Notes: generated by a model not told the origin, from the sequence alone. A stretch of DNA of 64,000 nucleotides from Nephrocerus scutellatus (GCA_947095585.1 OX352763.1:103457908-103521907); one strand, 5' to 3'; numbered from the stretch's first letter, positions 21,603 through 32,270 are shown. Program-made: numbers and translations.

Positions 21603-22441
21603 TGTTATAGCAGTAGATCCCACACCTCATACATTCCAAATAATATGAATAACTTCATATTGTATATATTCAAATTACTCATAATACACAATTACTCATA
21701 ATACACAATTACTCATAATACACAATTATAATATTACTCATAATGCACATACGCGCAGTTACAATGGAAAATTCCATTGCTTATCCCTAATTCAATTCCT
21801 TATCTCTAATTCAGATCTAAGAAGTAAACATGTTTACTTCTTCTAAATTCAAAGACGCATATATATTCTTATCTTGTTTACCAATTTCACATCCTTATCT
21901 TGTTTACCAAATTCAAAGACATGTTCTAACATGAATAATTATTTTCTTATCTTGTTTACCATTTACACATCCTTATCTTGTTTACCAAATTCAAAGACAT
22001 GTTCTAACATGAATAATCATTATCACATTTTGCGATCTAAGAGATCAACATGTTTACTCCGTAAACACAACAACAAGATCAAAGTCCACAACAACAAGAT
22101 CAAAGTCCAACAACTCAAAATAGTATTTAAGCAGCATGCAATTCAGTACACAGTACAGTTTATAGTTAACAGTTGTACAGTTTACGTTGCTCACATTTCT
22201 TCATCATATTCAGTTCCAGTTAAAACTCAGTTCGAGTTCATAAGTGTGCAGTTCATAATCAATAGTTATTATTCAGTCAAAGTTATTATTGAGTTGCAGT
22301 TCATCATCAGTATAATAATCAACACAGTTAATATTGTTAATCAAATAAGATAGAAACTTTTGTGAAATAAAATATTTTTATAGAAATATATTTTTTAATT
22401 TATTTTTAAAAATATATTTTACCTAAATAAAAATAAAATTG
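21603..22441 (+). mobile_element. Solo LTR (family S) inserted in the BEL leader
   Basis: The insert begins TGTTATAGCAGTAG and ends AATAAAATTG, flanked by TTAAC at 21598-21602 and 22442-22446. It holds tandem TTACTCATAATACACAA units (about 21676-21735), repeated CTTATCTTGTTTACC and AACATGTTTAC motifs, and a TATA-like AGTATTTAAGCAG. The same motifs, borders and a 5-bp duplication recur at 48966-49608, showing that this is a family. A base G precedes the duplication on both sides in both copies, so the border may be off by one. Confidence 0.65.
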
Positions 22442-22912
22442 TTAACCACTTATGCGAAAACGTGCACGGATACCACGCCATATGATGAAATTCAAATAAG
22501 GTTAGAAAAAATTAAGGATTTCAAACTACCACGCTTAACGCTACCCACTTTCAGCGGCAAAGCTCGTGAATGGCAGTCATTCTATGATTTGTTTAAAAGG
22601 ACTGTCCATGAAAACACGAGCTTATCCCCAGCGCAAAAATTTCAATATTTCATTGGGCAATTGCGTGGCCCAGCTGAAGCGCTAGTGCGACATTTCCAGG
22701 TAGACGACATCGAGGCTTTCCAAAAACTCATAAAATGTTATGATCGAAAGCGAATCATAGTGAATGAGTTCATCGAAACGTATATGAAGTAGCTGCAAAT
22801 TATCACACTGTCGGTCGAAACAATCAGTCACATGCATGACACATGTGATGAAGTTATTCACGGCCTAAAGGCACTGGGTTCAAGTGCCGAATCTAGAGAT
22901 CAAAGGTGGTCA
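22439..22912 (+). pseudogene. BEL/Pao gag remnant (DUF1759 type)
   Basis: The frame reads LPRLTLPTFSGKAREW then FYDLFKRTVHENTSLSPAQK, QYFIGQLRGPAEALVRHF and the start of a KCYDRKRIIVNEFIE block: the LPxLxLPxFSGxxxxWxxFxDxF signature of BEL/Pao Gag. An in-frame stop follows at 22790. A weaker continuation (IHGLKALGSSAESRD) resembles the next Gag segment. The N-terminal third is absent, lost or displaced by the solo LTR just upstream. Confidence 0.85.
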
Positions 22913-22945
22913 ACAACGAAAGGTCACAACCTACAAAGCATAACT

Positions 22946-23457
22946 CGTCGTGTTCATATGTATGGCTACTAAAGCTGTTCATCTTGAATTAGCATCGGAT
23001 ATGACAACCGACACGTTACTTGAGGCATTCAAGAGATTCCAGAACTGTAGAAGAATTTGTACCGACATCTTTAGTGATAATGGGACGAATTTTGTAGGAG
23101 CAGCAAACGAATTAAACCATTTTCGTGAACTATGGTCTAAAGAAGAAAACCTAATTTCGAAATGGGCCACATTCAACAACACAAAATGGCATTTTGTACT
23201 GCTGTAAAATCAAATTGAGGGTTTGCTCGATTCCCGACCTATATGTGAATCACTAGAAGAGCATATCAAAGCATTACACCGGCACATTTTATCATCGGAC
23301 AGCCAATAAAGTCACCACCGGAACCCGACATCATGCACTTGAAAGTAAATCGTCTGTCGCGATGGCAGATGACACTATAAATGTTCCAGCATTTTGCGAG
23401 AAGTTGGCAGGCAGAATATCTCACCACCCTAAATAGCTTGTCAAAGTGGCGAGTTAA
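22946..23457 (+). pseudogene. BEL/Pao integrase remnant, upstream part
   Basis: FICMATKAVHLELASDMTTDTL then LEAFKRFQNCRRICTDIF and SDNGTNFVGAANEL are the core of the BEL/Pao integrase, with the second catalytic Asp in SDNGTNF. A frameshift follows, then pieces resembling 'LTPGHFLIGxP' and 'NRLSRWQ...FCEKLAGRISH'. Protease, RT and RNase H are deleted between gag and this segment. piggyBac 2 enters at 23458; the rest of the integrase resumes at 26317. Confidence 0.85.
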
Positions 23458-23473
23458 CCCGAATTTGGCCAGA

Positions 23474-23489
23474 GATACCATATGGTATC
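23474..23489. promoter_or_regulatory. Left subterminal palindrome of piggyBac 2
   Basis: Perfect 16-bp palindrome GATACCATATGGTATC, 16 bp inside the left end. Confidence 0.6.
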
Positions 23490-23679
23490 ATTGCAATACT
23501 GCAATAAACGGAAGAATTTTGACACAACGAAAATAATTTTTGAATGTGTGAGTATGAATAATTTTTTATTACAAATGGCATCGAACACCTGCGTTGTTTT
23601 TTCGTCAGTTCGGTGTTGCATTTCAAGGTGACAAGTGTTTAAAATTGGTGATATTTTATTTTTGGTCAAAATAGACAAA

Positions 23680-25988
23680 ATGGATTACATGAAACGGTAA
23701 AATATTGTATTTTTATTTAAATATTGTTATTTTGTTTTGTAATAATAAATTATTTTACTTCTAAATATATTAGCTGGTTGTGGGATAGTTATTTAAAAAA
23801 AAAAAAATTATTTTGACCTAATTATTTTACGTTTTTTAGCCGTGATACCATATGGTAGCACTGGCCATTTCCTTGATATTTTACGTTTTTTAGCCGTGAT
23901 ACCATATGGTAGCACTGGCCATTTCCTTGATATTTTTATTTACTATGTGTTTTGTGCGAAGTGTTGTATATTGAATACATTGACGCCGTTATAAAGCTGT
24001 GTTGTTGTATATATATGTGGGTTGCTGTATGTATATTATAAATATATATTATAGATGTCAAAATTAAAATGTAATTACACGATTTTTATAGAAAATTAAC
24101 ACTCAAAGAAGCACTGGACTATTTGGAGGAAATTGCTTCCGATGATGAATCTAATACAGTACCACAGGCTTTATATATTGAACCTCCCGCAAACGAAAAT
24201 GGATTTATCAGTGGAGAAGATGACGATGTGGAAGACGGAGAAGGTACTCCTGATAATGTGTGTGCAGCTCAATTGAAATCAAATTGTGAAATTGTTTTTA
24301 ATAGTGGAGAACGAATATCATCCGATTTTGCCGATGACAATACTCATTGTGAAGATATTGAAATATTCGAAGGAATTCCAAATTTGTCAGGCCCGAACGA
24401 CGCGGTATTTTCCGGCACAGATAGTTTAACCGAAAAAGATCTGCCCTCAACATCAACTAGCAAAAAACGGTTCATAGCTTCAGGTTTACCACCACCAAAA
24501 CGTTCTAAGAATGCCAATGACGTTGTTTGGATAAACGCAACATCAAACGCTGCTCAGCCAATATTTCCTCAAACGAATTATAGAGACTGTGCTAATATTA
24601 ATCCGCATGAACAATTTGAAAAGTTTTGCGATAATGATTTGTTAGAACTTATTATTCGCGAGTCTACTAAATATGCAATTTTTCTTGGCAAACCAAATCC
24701 AAATATAACTTTAGCTGAAATAAAAGTGTTTATCGGGATACTAATAATAAGTGGATATTCTCTTCAATCAAATTCCGAATCCTATTGGTCAAGTGAATCA
24801 GATTTACGCAATGAAATGATATATAATTCCATGAGAAAAAATCGATTCAAAGAAATATCACGGTTTCTTCATTTTGAAGATAGTAACAAGAATGGCGGTA
24901 GTGATAAAATGTGGAAGCTTCGTTCAATTACGGATCATTTGAAATCTAATATGATCAAGCATTTTCATTCTGAACGAAACCTATCGTTCGATGAAAGCAT
25001 GATCGCTTATTTCGGTCGTCACGGATGCAAACAATTTATAAAAGGCAAACCACTACGTTTCGGTTACAAGGTATGGTCTCTTTGCACTCCATCCGGTTAC
25101 TTAGTAAATTTTGAAATATACCAAGGGAAAAACCCTAGAGCTAATACGGCATATGAGGAAAGCTTTGGTAAATGTATTGCACCATTGTTCAATATGATAG
25201 ATGATTTTGATTCCGATGTAAGACTGCTCCCATTTTCTTTCTACTTCGACAACCTATTTACTGGGATTCCAGCATTAGCATATTTAAAATCTCGTGGGTA
25301 CGATGCAACAGGAACGATTCGTGAAAATCGAATTCCAAAAAATTGCCCACTGTTGAAAAAAGCTGATCTCAAATCAAAAGATCGGGGGTTCATGACCAGC
25401 AAATCGATTAAAGGTTCCGATATTCATTTGACGAAATGGGTTGATAATGCAGTGGTTTGTTTAGCATCAACTTCTTTTGGAATAAATCCAGTGTCGCAAG
25501 TGCAAAGATACTCTGCAGCTGCAAAAAAAAAAATATTAGTACCTCGACCATGCGTTGTTGATTTTTATAACAAAAATATGTGTGGAGTAGATAAAATGGA
25601 CCAAAACATTAGCTTGTACCGTATTGGTATAAAAGGGAAAAAGTGGTGGAGCTGCATTTTTACTTGGTTGATCGACGCATCCATTCACAACGCATGGCAA
25701 TTACACAGAACACAACAGGCTATCAGCCATAAACAGTTCAGACGAGAATTGGCTACCTACTACTGTGTACACTATGGTTCAGCTCCTAAGTCCACTGGGA
25801 ATATAAAGCGTAATCAAACCTCGTCGGATGCATTACGTTTTGATAACGTTGGTCATTATGTGCGACCTATAAACAATAGACGTAGATGCGCTGGCATAAA
25901 CTGTTCATCGTTTGGTCGAACAATTTGCGGCAAATGCGACAAAGGCCTCTGTGTTAAGTGTTTTGAGGGGTATCATACTACTAATTAA
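23680..25988 (+). CDS. piggyBac transposase 2, apparently intact
   Basis: Two exons (23680-23696 and 24092-25988; donor CG|GTAAAA, acceptor TTATAG) join to 637 residues beginning MDYMKRKLTLKEALDYLEE. Translation from the internal ATG at 24123 would lose the first 16 residues. After a long acidic N-terminus come the nuclease blocks: LSFDESMIAYFGRHG, FYFDNLFTG and MCGVDKMDQNISLYR, each with the expected catalytic Asp. The C-terminus ends in a zinc-binding domain (RCAGINCSSF, ICGKCDKGLCVKCFEGYH). No stop or frameshift. It clearly differs from transposase 1 in the window, so the two elements are separate lineages. Confidence 0.92.
23824..23931. repeat. 54-bp tandem duplication with two more palindrome copies
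   Basis: Two consecutive 54-bp units, each with GATACCATATGGTAGC (23844-23859 and 23898-23913), which differs from the terminal palindrome by one base. They lie in the first intron of transposase gene 2. Confidence 0.8.
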
Positions 25989-26153
25989 CAATAACTAAAA
26001 TAATATAGGTAAACAAAACATGTATACAATAAAAATTCAGCTTCAAAAATTTGAAATACAAAATATAGTTTACAAGTTTATCATAATATAAAACGTATTT
26101 TCATTCAGTATTAAAATTTTTCGATGAAATTTAATCATCGCTGATCGGCCAGT

Positions 26154-26169
26154 GATACCATATGGTATC
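26154..26169. promoter_or_regulatory. Right subterminal palindrome of piggyBac 2
   Basis: GATACCATATGGTATC again, 143 bp inside the right end and downstream of the transposase stop. Confidence 0.6.
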
Positions 26170-26312
26170 GTCCCTAAAACACCCTTTTCTAGAAAAGTGT
26201 ATTATTTTAAAAAAAAATCGTTAATGTAGAAGGGCCCTAATGCCATCAATAAATAGAATTCGGTGCAAAAAAAAAAAAAAATGAAAAAAAAATGTTTCTG
26301 GCCGAATTCGGG

Positions 26313-26590
26313 TTAAGCATAAAAATATGAAAATCGAGGATATGGTGATCTTAAAAGACGATAACATTCATCCAGGACATTGGGCATTAGGACGTATCAA
26401 CAATGTTCACTCAGGTAAAGCCGGTATTGTTCATGTGGTCACGGTCAAGACACCAAAGGAGTTATATGAGAGACCTATCACAAAAGTTTGCTTGCTTCCA
26501 TTATTTGGGTTTATAAATAATTGTTATTTATGTCCAATTGTAGGAATGAAAATTGAATTGAGTAGTTTTTTACAGATATGTGTTTAGATA
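26313..26590 (+). pseudogene. BEL/Pao integrase C-terminus, after piggyBac 2
   Basis: The frame reads MKIEDMVILKDDNIHPGHW, LGRINNVHSGKAGIVHVVTV and YERPITKVCLLP, the conserved C-terminal segment of BEL/Pao integrases (VGDLVLIxEDNxPPxxWxLGRI...RPVTKLxLLP). It continues the remnant that ends at 23457. No 3' LTR of this element is recognised in the next few hundred bases, which are AT-rich and hold no gene up to the duplicated Harbinger end. Confidence 0.9.
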
Positions 26591-26755
26591 TAAATTCGTT
26601 CGATATTCGAACGGAAACTGATCTGAAATACCTGTTTTCTATTCCACCGACATCAAACCATGGATATAAAATTCAATTCAGGGAAAATTTGAAAAATTGG
26701 CGACGTTCAAAGGTTTGTATAAGAAGCTAGGTCCTAAAATTTATTCTGTTTATTA

Positions 26756-27228
26756 GCTTTAACTAATTTTTCCAGAATATACCAAGATCCGGGATTTTTC
26801 GAAATTAGTGACGTCAAAGACAAAGGCAGTGGTGTCATCAATAGAGTCATTAACAACCTGGGGTGCCAGCACGTAACTTGATACAATCGCGGATGGTCGA
26901 TCGTCGTTCAACTCGAAACAAATTAATTTTGGCAGCACGTAATTTGAGACGAGTTTCATTGTGACTTCTACTTAAAAATATGATTGATGTGCAGATGCTT
27001 TAACTATTTTTTCCAGAATATACCAAGATCCGGGATTTTTCGAAATTAGTGACGTCAAAGACAGAGGCAGTGGTGTCATCAATAGAGTCATTAACAACCT
27101 GGGGTGCCAGCACGTAACTTGATACAATCGCGGATGGTCGATCGTCATTCAACTCAAAACAAATTAATTTTGGCAGCACGTAATTTGAGATGAGTTTCAT
27201 TGTGACTTCTACTTAAAAATATGATTGT
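26756..27228. repeat. 241-bp tandem duplication covering the Harbinger 2 left end
   Basis: Unit 26756-26996 is repeated at 26997-27228 with few mismatches. Each copy includes about 100 bp outside the element, the terminal repeat (26861 and 27102) and the subterminal motif TGGCAGCACGTAATTTG. Minus-strand ORFs of 66 codons in each copy are by-products of the repeat. Confidence 0.9.
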
Positions 27229-27535
27229 GAACTATAAAGTGAAATGTCAAATTGGGTTATCTTCAAAATAAAGTTCGTTTAGTAAAGTTAAAATTGCATT
27301 AAAAATGTTATTTTTTGATTTGGAAAGTGAAGATGAGGAAGTAATTAATGCGAACATCAAAAGAAGATACTGTGGCGATTCACACACAGGAGAATCCACT
27401 CGTAATAGTATACATACACGATTGTCAAAAATAGTTCGGCGATATGATACGATACGACAATTAGTCGGTATTCAAGCATCATAGCGAACACACGCGTAAA
27501 AATACTCTTTACAAAAATTCGACTTATTCATTATA

Positions 27536-28839
27536 ACGGGTGTTTTTTTAAGAGGTTGCCGATTTTTTTTTTGAATAAAACACATATAAAATTATGAAAT
27601 GACCAAAATTTTTTTTTATTTGGTAGATAATTTTTTGGCATTTAACATTTAAACACAATTTCTGGCATATGGCTACCACGACTATTTTTCACAAATGTCA
27701 TTCTGGAGGTCCAATTTTCCAGCACTTTTTCAAGCATTTGAGGGCGTATGTCAGCAATGACACGTTGAATATTGGTTTCCAAAGCGTCAATCGATTGAGG
27801 TTTATCCACATAAACCAATGACTTCACGTATCCCCACAAAAAGTAATCGAGTGGCGTCAAATCGCACGAACGCGGAGGCCAATTCACCGGACCATTTCTC
27901 GAAATAATGTTGTCGTTGAAAGTTTCTTTCAATAAGTCGATTGTTTCACGTGCTGTATGGCAAGTGGCACCATCTTGTTGAAACCACATTTCATCCATAT
28001 CCATATCTTCAAGATTTGACAACAAAAACTCATTTAACATGGTTCTGTATCGATTTCCATTCACGGTAACGCGTCGTCCTTCCTCATTTTTAAAGAAATA
28101 TGGACCGATGATCCCACCAGCCCATAGACCGCACCAAACAGTACATTTATCAGGATGCATTGGTAATTCTTGAACGGCGTGTGGATTATCTTTGCTCCAA
28201 ATGCGACAATTTTGTTTGTTGACGTATCCATTTAACAAAAAATGCGCCTCATCACTGAAGAGAATTTTACGGTAAAAAAATGGATCTTCGTTCAATTGAT
28301 TTAACGACCAATCACTGAATTCACGGCGCAAACGATGGTCGTGTGGCTTTAATTCTTGCACCAATTGAATTTTGTATGGCACCAAACCCAAATCTTTACG
28401 TAAAATTTTCCATAAAGTCGATGGACAAAGTCCAATTTGCTGAGCACGACGACGAATCGATAAATTGTCGTTTTCTTCGACACTGGCCTCAACGACAGCA
28501 ATATTTTCTTCTGTACGAACTCTTCTCATTCTTGTCGGTGGCTTGGCATCCAAAAGAGTGAATGTAGACCGAAATTTGGTAATTACGTTCTTTATGGTGG
28601 TCTCTGACGGACGATTATGTGCACCATAAAATTCACGAAGTGCTCTATAAACATTTTTAATTGAACACTGATTTTGAAAATAAATTTCCACGATTTGAAA
28701 ACGTTGTTCTGGAGTTAACCTATTCATAATGATTTGCCAAACAATACTGAGTAGAAATGCCACTTTGAGCTGTCAAAACAACTGTCATAAAATAAAACGA
28801 CATCTATCGGAAAAACAAACCTCCTAAAAAAACACCCAT
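27536..28839 (-). mobile_element. DD41D (rosa-type) mariner element A, complete
   Basis: The inverted ends differ at two positions: ACGGGTGTTTTTTTAAGAGG at the left, and ATGGGTGTTTTTTTAGGAGG read inward from the right. TA flanks both ends (27534-27535 and 28840-28841). 1,304 bp with a single uninterrupted transposase gene, the expected size for Tc1/mariner relatives. Confidence 0.9.
27642..28727 (-). CDS. DD41D mariner-family transposase, intact
   Basis: IS630/Tc1/mariner transposase. I start at the ATG at 28727 (MNRLTPEQRFQIVEIYFQN), the usual beginning of this group; an ATG 12 codons upstream adds non-conserved residues. About 361 residues. Order: N-terminal helix-turn-helix (SIKNVYRALREFYG), second HTH, KILFSDEAHFLLNG (first catalytic Asp), NKQNCRIW, WFQQDGATCHTAR (second Asp), then WPPRSCDLTPLDYFLWG (third Asp). 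Counting gives 41 residues between the second and third aspartates, which defines DD41D. No stops or shifts, so it is potentially functional. Confidence 0.92.
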   Translation of the reverse strand: MNRLTPEQRFQIVEIYFQNQCSIKNVYRALREFYGAHNRPSETTIKNVITKFRSTFTLLDAKPPTRMRRVRTEENIAVVEASVEENDNLSIRRRAQQIGLCPSTLWKILRKDLGLVPYKIQLVQELKPHDHRLRREFSDWSLNQLNEDPFFYRKILFSDEAHFLLNGYVNKQNCRIWSKDNPHAVQELPMHPDKCTVWCGLWAGGIIGPYFFKNEEGRRVTVNGNRYRTMLNEFLLSNLEDMDMDEMWFQQDGATCHTARETIDLLKETFNDNIISRNGPVNWPPRSCDLTPLDYFLWGYVKSLVYVDKPQSIDALETNIQRVIADIRPQMLEKVLENWTSRMTFVKNSRGSHMPEIVFKC

Positions 28840-28843
28840 TATA

Positions 28844-29785
28844 AAGGGTGATCAATTTAGAGGTATCGGATTTTAAATTGAAATAAAACAACAAACATTC
28901 AAATTGATTGGGCAATCTTTTTTATTTTAGTTTAGAACCAATTATGACATTTATTTTTTGTAGATAATCCCTTTCAAATGTTGGCCGCAACTGCGCCGTA
29001 ATTCGGCCATCCGAAAACACTAATTTTGAACGACTCGCTCGAGGACTTCGGTCGGTATCTCGCGAATAACTTGAGTGATGTTGGCTTCCAATGTCTCAAT
29101 CGTAGCTGGTTTATCCACAAAACATTTAGACTTTACATACCCCCACAAAAAAAAGTCCAAAGGTGTGATATCACACGATCTTGGTGGCCAATCCACCGGT
29201 CCGACACGAGAGATCAATTGCTCACCGAAACGAGGACGCAGTAAATCCATTGTGTCACGGGCTGTATGAGATGTAACGCCGTCTTGTTGAAACCAAATGT
29301 CGTGGAGATCACGGGCTTCAATTTCCGGCAACAAAAAGACGTTTATCATGGCGTGATAGCGTTCGCCATGCACTGTTACATTGGCGCCAGCCTCGTCTTT
29401 GAAGAAATATGGTCCGATGATTTCTCCAGCCTGTAGGCCGCACCAAGCGGTAGTTTTCAATGGATGTAATGGCAGTTCGTGAATGGCTTCGGGTTGTTCT
29501 TCAGCCAAAATACGGCAATTTTGCTTATTGACGAAGCCATTAAGCCAAAAAAGGGACTCATCGCTGAACACCATAAGTTGGCCTGAGCGCGCGATGAACA
29601 CTTTTCACAGAGCGTCGATTTTTGTAATAAAACTGTACGATTTGTAAACGTTGTTGAGGCGTTAGTCTTTCCATGATGAAATGTCAATGAATACTGAATA
29701 AAATTATGTATTTAGTTTGACAGTAGTCACGCGTGACATGTCAAAAAATCCTATTGGAAAAAGTACCTCCAATCTGATCACCCTT
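28844..29785 (-). mobile_element. DD41D mariner element B, internally deleted
   Basis: Inverted ends AAGGGTGATCAATTTAGAGG and, read inward from the right, AAGGGTGATCAGATTGGAGG. TA at 28842-28843 and 29786-29787. At 942 bp it is about 350 bp shorter than element A. Its left TA directly follows the right TA of element A, so the two elements are separated by only TATA. Confidence 0.9.
29020..29674 (-). pseudogene. DD41D transposase with HTH region deleted
   Basis: It starts MERLTPQQRLQIVQFYYKN (ATG at 29674) and then jumps, out of frame, from ALRPTYG to VFSDESLFWLNGFVNKQN. All three catalytic aspartates remain (VFSDESLF, WFQQDGVTSH, SCDITPLDFFLWG) with 41-residue spacing, but about 100 residues of DNA-binding domain are missing, and the frame changes at the junction near 29600. 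It differs from element A throughout, so it is a separate family. It could not make its own transposase. Confidence 0.88.
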
Positions 29786-30109
29786 TAGTTTGTAACTTTT
29801 ATTCAATTATTATAGTTTGGTTATTTTTATTATTATGAACATTAACGAAAAATATATATCATTAAAACAATATACAATACCTAAGGGATAATATATATCA
29901 TTAAAAGAACCTACAATACCTAAGGGATAATAGCAATCCATTAGAACTGTGTGCAAATGAGTAAGTATTTATATATTTATACAAAGAAAAAGAATAGCAA
30001 TGAAAACAAAACCATTTGTCCTTTAGTTTTGCACAGCAGTTTAGAGTAAATAAGGAATGTTTCCTGGTGATACTAAGCTGCTTAAATCTCCCAGACAGCG
30101 TTAGAAGCA

Positions 30110-30960
30110 CATCGGTTCCACCAGTTCTCCAGCTTTGCGCAACTTTAAGTTAGCCAACGAATGTCGTAGCAAATGTCCTACTAGGCATGGAATAGAGAAC
30201 AGTGTCAAAGTTTTTCCGACGTTCGTTGGTTCTATTGGAAGACAAATTTTGTCCTCGATAGTTCCAAATTTCAGGCGAGTAAGGAGTATTACTATCGGAA
30301 ATTTAAGTTGCCGGGAATAGTGGGATGTCACTGATGGCACTCACATTCCTATTTTCAGACCTAAGGAAAACGAGCATATTTATTTCAATAGAAAAGGCTT
30401 TCATAGCTTGAATGCTATGGTGGTAGGTATTTTTACGAACAATATAATTTAATTCTGAAACTGCCCTTTTTTTTGTGTAGATTTGCAATCATCTTAACGA
30501 GAGAATTGCAATAAACAGTTCCCATGGGGGTGGTGCTGCACAAGACAATTCGGCTGTTTGGAATAGCAGCAATGAATTCTAGCATTTATAACAACAATTC
30601 CATGCAGGTGAAGTAAGCACTCAGATTCTAGGTTTGTTACTTTGTTTTCATTTTTGTACATCATACACAATTTGTTTATGTTTGCTTACCATTTATGGTG
30701 ACAGCGGTTACCCATTACAGCCATGGCTATTAACACCCTACAGGAATGCTTCAGAAGGAAGTGCAGAGATACGGTTCAACAACATCCATTCCGTAGCTTG
30801 AATAGAAAGAAGCATTGGAATTTTAAAAGGACGCTAGAGCTGCCCGTCAAATGAGCGGAAGCTTAGGTATGAGCCAGAGACTGTGACGCGAATTATTAAT
30901 GTGTGTTGTGCTCTCCACAATGCCTGTATACATTTTAGGCTACCATTCGGTCAGGATAGT
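30110..30960 (+). pseudogene. PIF/Harbinger transposase remnant 2
   Basis: Pieces in order: YYRKFKLPGIVGC (about 30285-30325) followed, after a shift, by traces of the DGTHIPIF block; NHLNERIAINSSHGG then AAQDNSAVWNSS (about 30485-30575), the second-Asp block with the Asp in a changed context; DSGYPLQPWLLTPYRNASEG (about 30705-30760); and RIINVCCALHNACIHF (30886-30935). Several stops and shifts. Clearly inactive, and the only transposase of Harbinger 2. Confidence 0.85.
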
Positions 30961-31146
30961 TTAAGTACTGTTACATTGAACCAATTTACGTGCTGCCATT
31001 GCTCGATTGTATCAAGTTACGTGCTGGCACCCCTGCTCCACATCGTCATCGCCAATACCACCCTACTGTTTTTCAAAGCATATACAGCAATAATTTTTAA
31101 TAATGAAACATTTGTAGTTTCTTTTTTTTGCAATTTTAAAATTTAG

Positions 31147-32270
31147 ACGAATATCTTAAATTGCATTCTGACATAGCTGTTTGGAATGGGTATTTTAACA
31201 ACAATAACTTGTTGCCACTTTTAATGCGAAATAAACTCATAAACGACATTGTCCAACGCTACGTAGACGGCAACGAATTCATGCATCAATCGGATTTTGA
31301 AATAATCACTCAAAGTATTTGCTTAACGTTTGAGCACGAAAGAAAAGTAATGTACAATATTTAAATATAAATATAAATACATACTTATATTTACAAAAAG
31401 GTCTTACTCTTATCTATTTTGTTTTAGGAAACATATTTTTCAGCAAATGGTACTCTTAATGCAGGCCGGTTACATACGGCCTACAAATACAGGGCAAGCA
31501 AGAAAATTGCATGGGATGAAATAATTGTTCGTTGGAAAGAGATGTGCGTTTTACGTCAAGAACAAATCCAGCAAGCTAGGCGTAACATTGAAGCAATATT
31601 AAAGGCCGGGCCGAGGTATTCACATTTAGCTTGTAAGCTAAACAACATTATTGAAATACAAATATTTATTAATTGATTTTGAGTTCGTGTTTGAACTTCG
31701 TTGGAGGTGCGTCGTGTTTGTTGTTCAGTCTTTTTGAAGACATATTTGCTATTATATTTGCATTTTGATTAAATTCTCTATATATGTTTCCTAAAAAAAA
31801 GACACTACTATTATCGAAATGGTACAAATTTAAATCAAAAATTATTATAATTTTTCAACAAAGAATTAAGGATAAACCTTAAAGGTTAGATGGTCAGATG
31901 GCATTTATTAAAATCGTTAAATGAATGAATGAATGAAATGAATATGACTAAATATATTCAACAAGATATCGCAGGCATTAACGAAACGTATTTAGAAAAT
32001 AGCATTACGTTTCAGCCTACCGTTTTCATTGTGAATGACAACAAAGCCAACCTAATATATTACACCATATATGATAATATTTTTTACAAATTTAGTAATT
32101 TAACTAAAGCTATAATTACATCGTTTAAATTACATTACGTTTTTGGATTAAAATACCAAATTCAGTGTAAACTTATTTGGGAATTTATCCAACAATACTT
32201 CTTTGAAATTGACGTCGAATCTAGTTCCACCACTTTGTCTACGTTATTATCATCATTACTTTGGATATAA
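31147..32270 (+). pseudogene. Unassigned spliced gene or remnant, insect/fish repeat-protein type
   Basis: A frame at 31161-31347 ends FEIITQSICLTFEHERK at a donor (AAAA|GTAATG). It joins across an intron (acceptor TTTTAG, 31428) to ETYFSANGTLNAGRLHTAY, then WDEIIVRWKEM, and ends near GPR|GTATTC. A 113-codon ORF (31929-32270) contains FKLHYVFGLKYQIQCKLIW then EFIQQYFFEID. These patterns recall a large, poorly described family of repetitive proteins ('FP..E..TYF...G.LY..Y') in insects and fish, though I cannot name it. The middle may be lost; no start codon is identified. Confidence 0.4.

Larger units (their letters stand above)
23458..26312 (+). mobile_element. piggyBac element 2, complete, TTAA-flanked
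   Basis: TTAA flanks at 23454-23457 and 26313-26316. Inverted ends are CCCGAATTTGGCC and GGCCGAATTCGGG (one mismatch). Length is 2,855 bp. The BEL integrase reading resumes right after the second TTAA, proving the insertion point. Palindromes GATACCATATGGTATC sit near both ends, and two near-copies lie in the first intron inside a 54-bp tandem duplication (23824-23931). A poly(A) run lies close to the right end (about 26267-26280). Confidence 0.95.
26861..31032. mobile_element. PIF/Harbinger element 2, hosting two DD41D elements
   Basis: Inverted ends begin GGGTGCCAGCACGTAACTTG and remain perfectly complementary for 29 bp (26861-26889 and 31004-31032). CTG flanks both ends (26858-26860 and 31033-31035). 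A second inverted motif (TGGCAGCACGTAATTTG) lies inside each end. The left end is duplicated, so 27102 is an alternative border. The interior has a decayed transposase (30110-30960) and a possible N-terminal exon (MLFFDLESEDEEVINAN, 27306). Two mariner-type elements occupy 27536-29785. Confidence 0.85.

Noticed and set aside
26759..27200. Two near-identical 66-codon minus-strand ORFs
   Set aside because: They lie in the duplicated Harbinger end and include the TIR itself, so they are not genes.
31929..32270. A stand-alone host gene of 113 codons
   Set aside because: No conserved start context or domain. It is better treated as the tail of the repetitive spliced remnant upstream.
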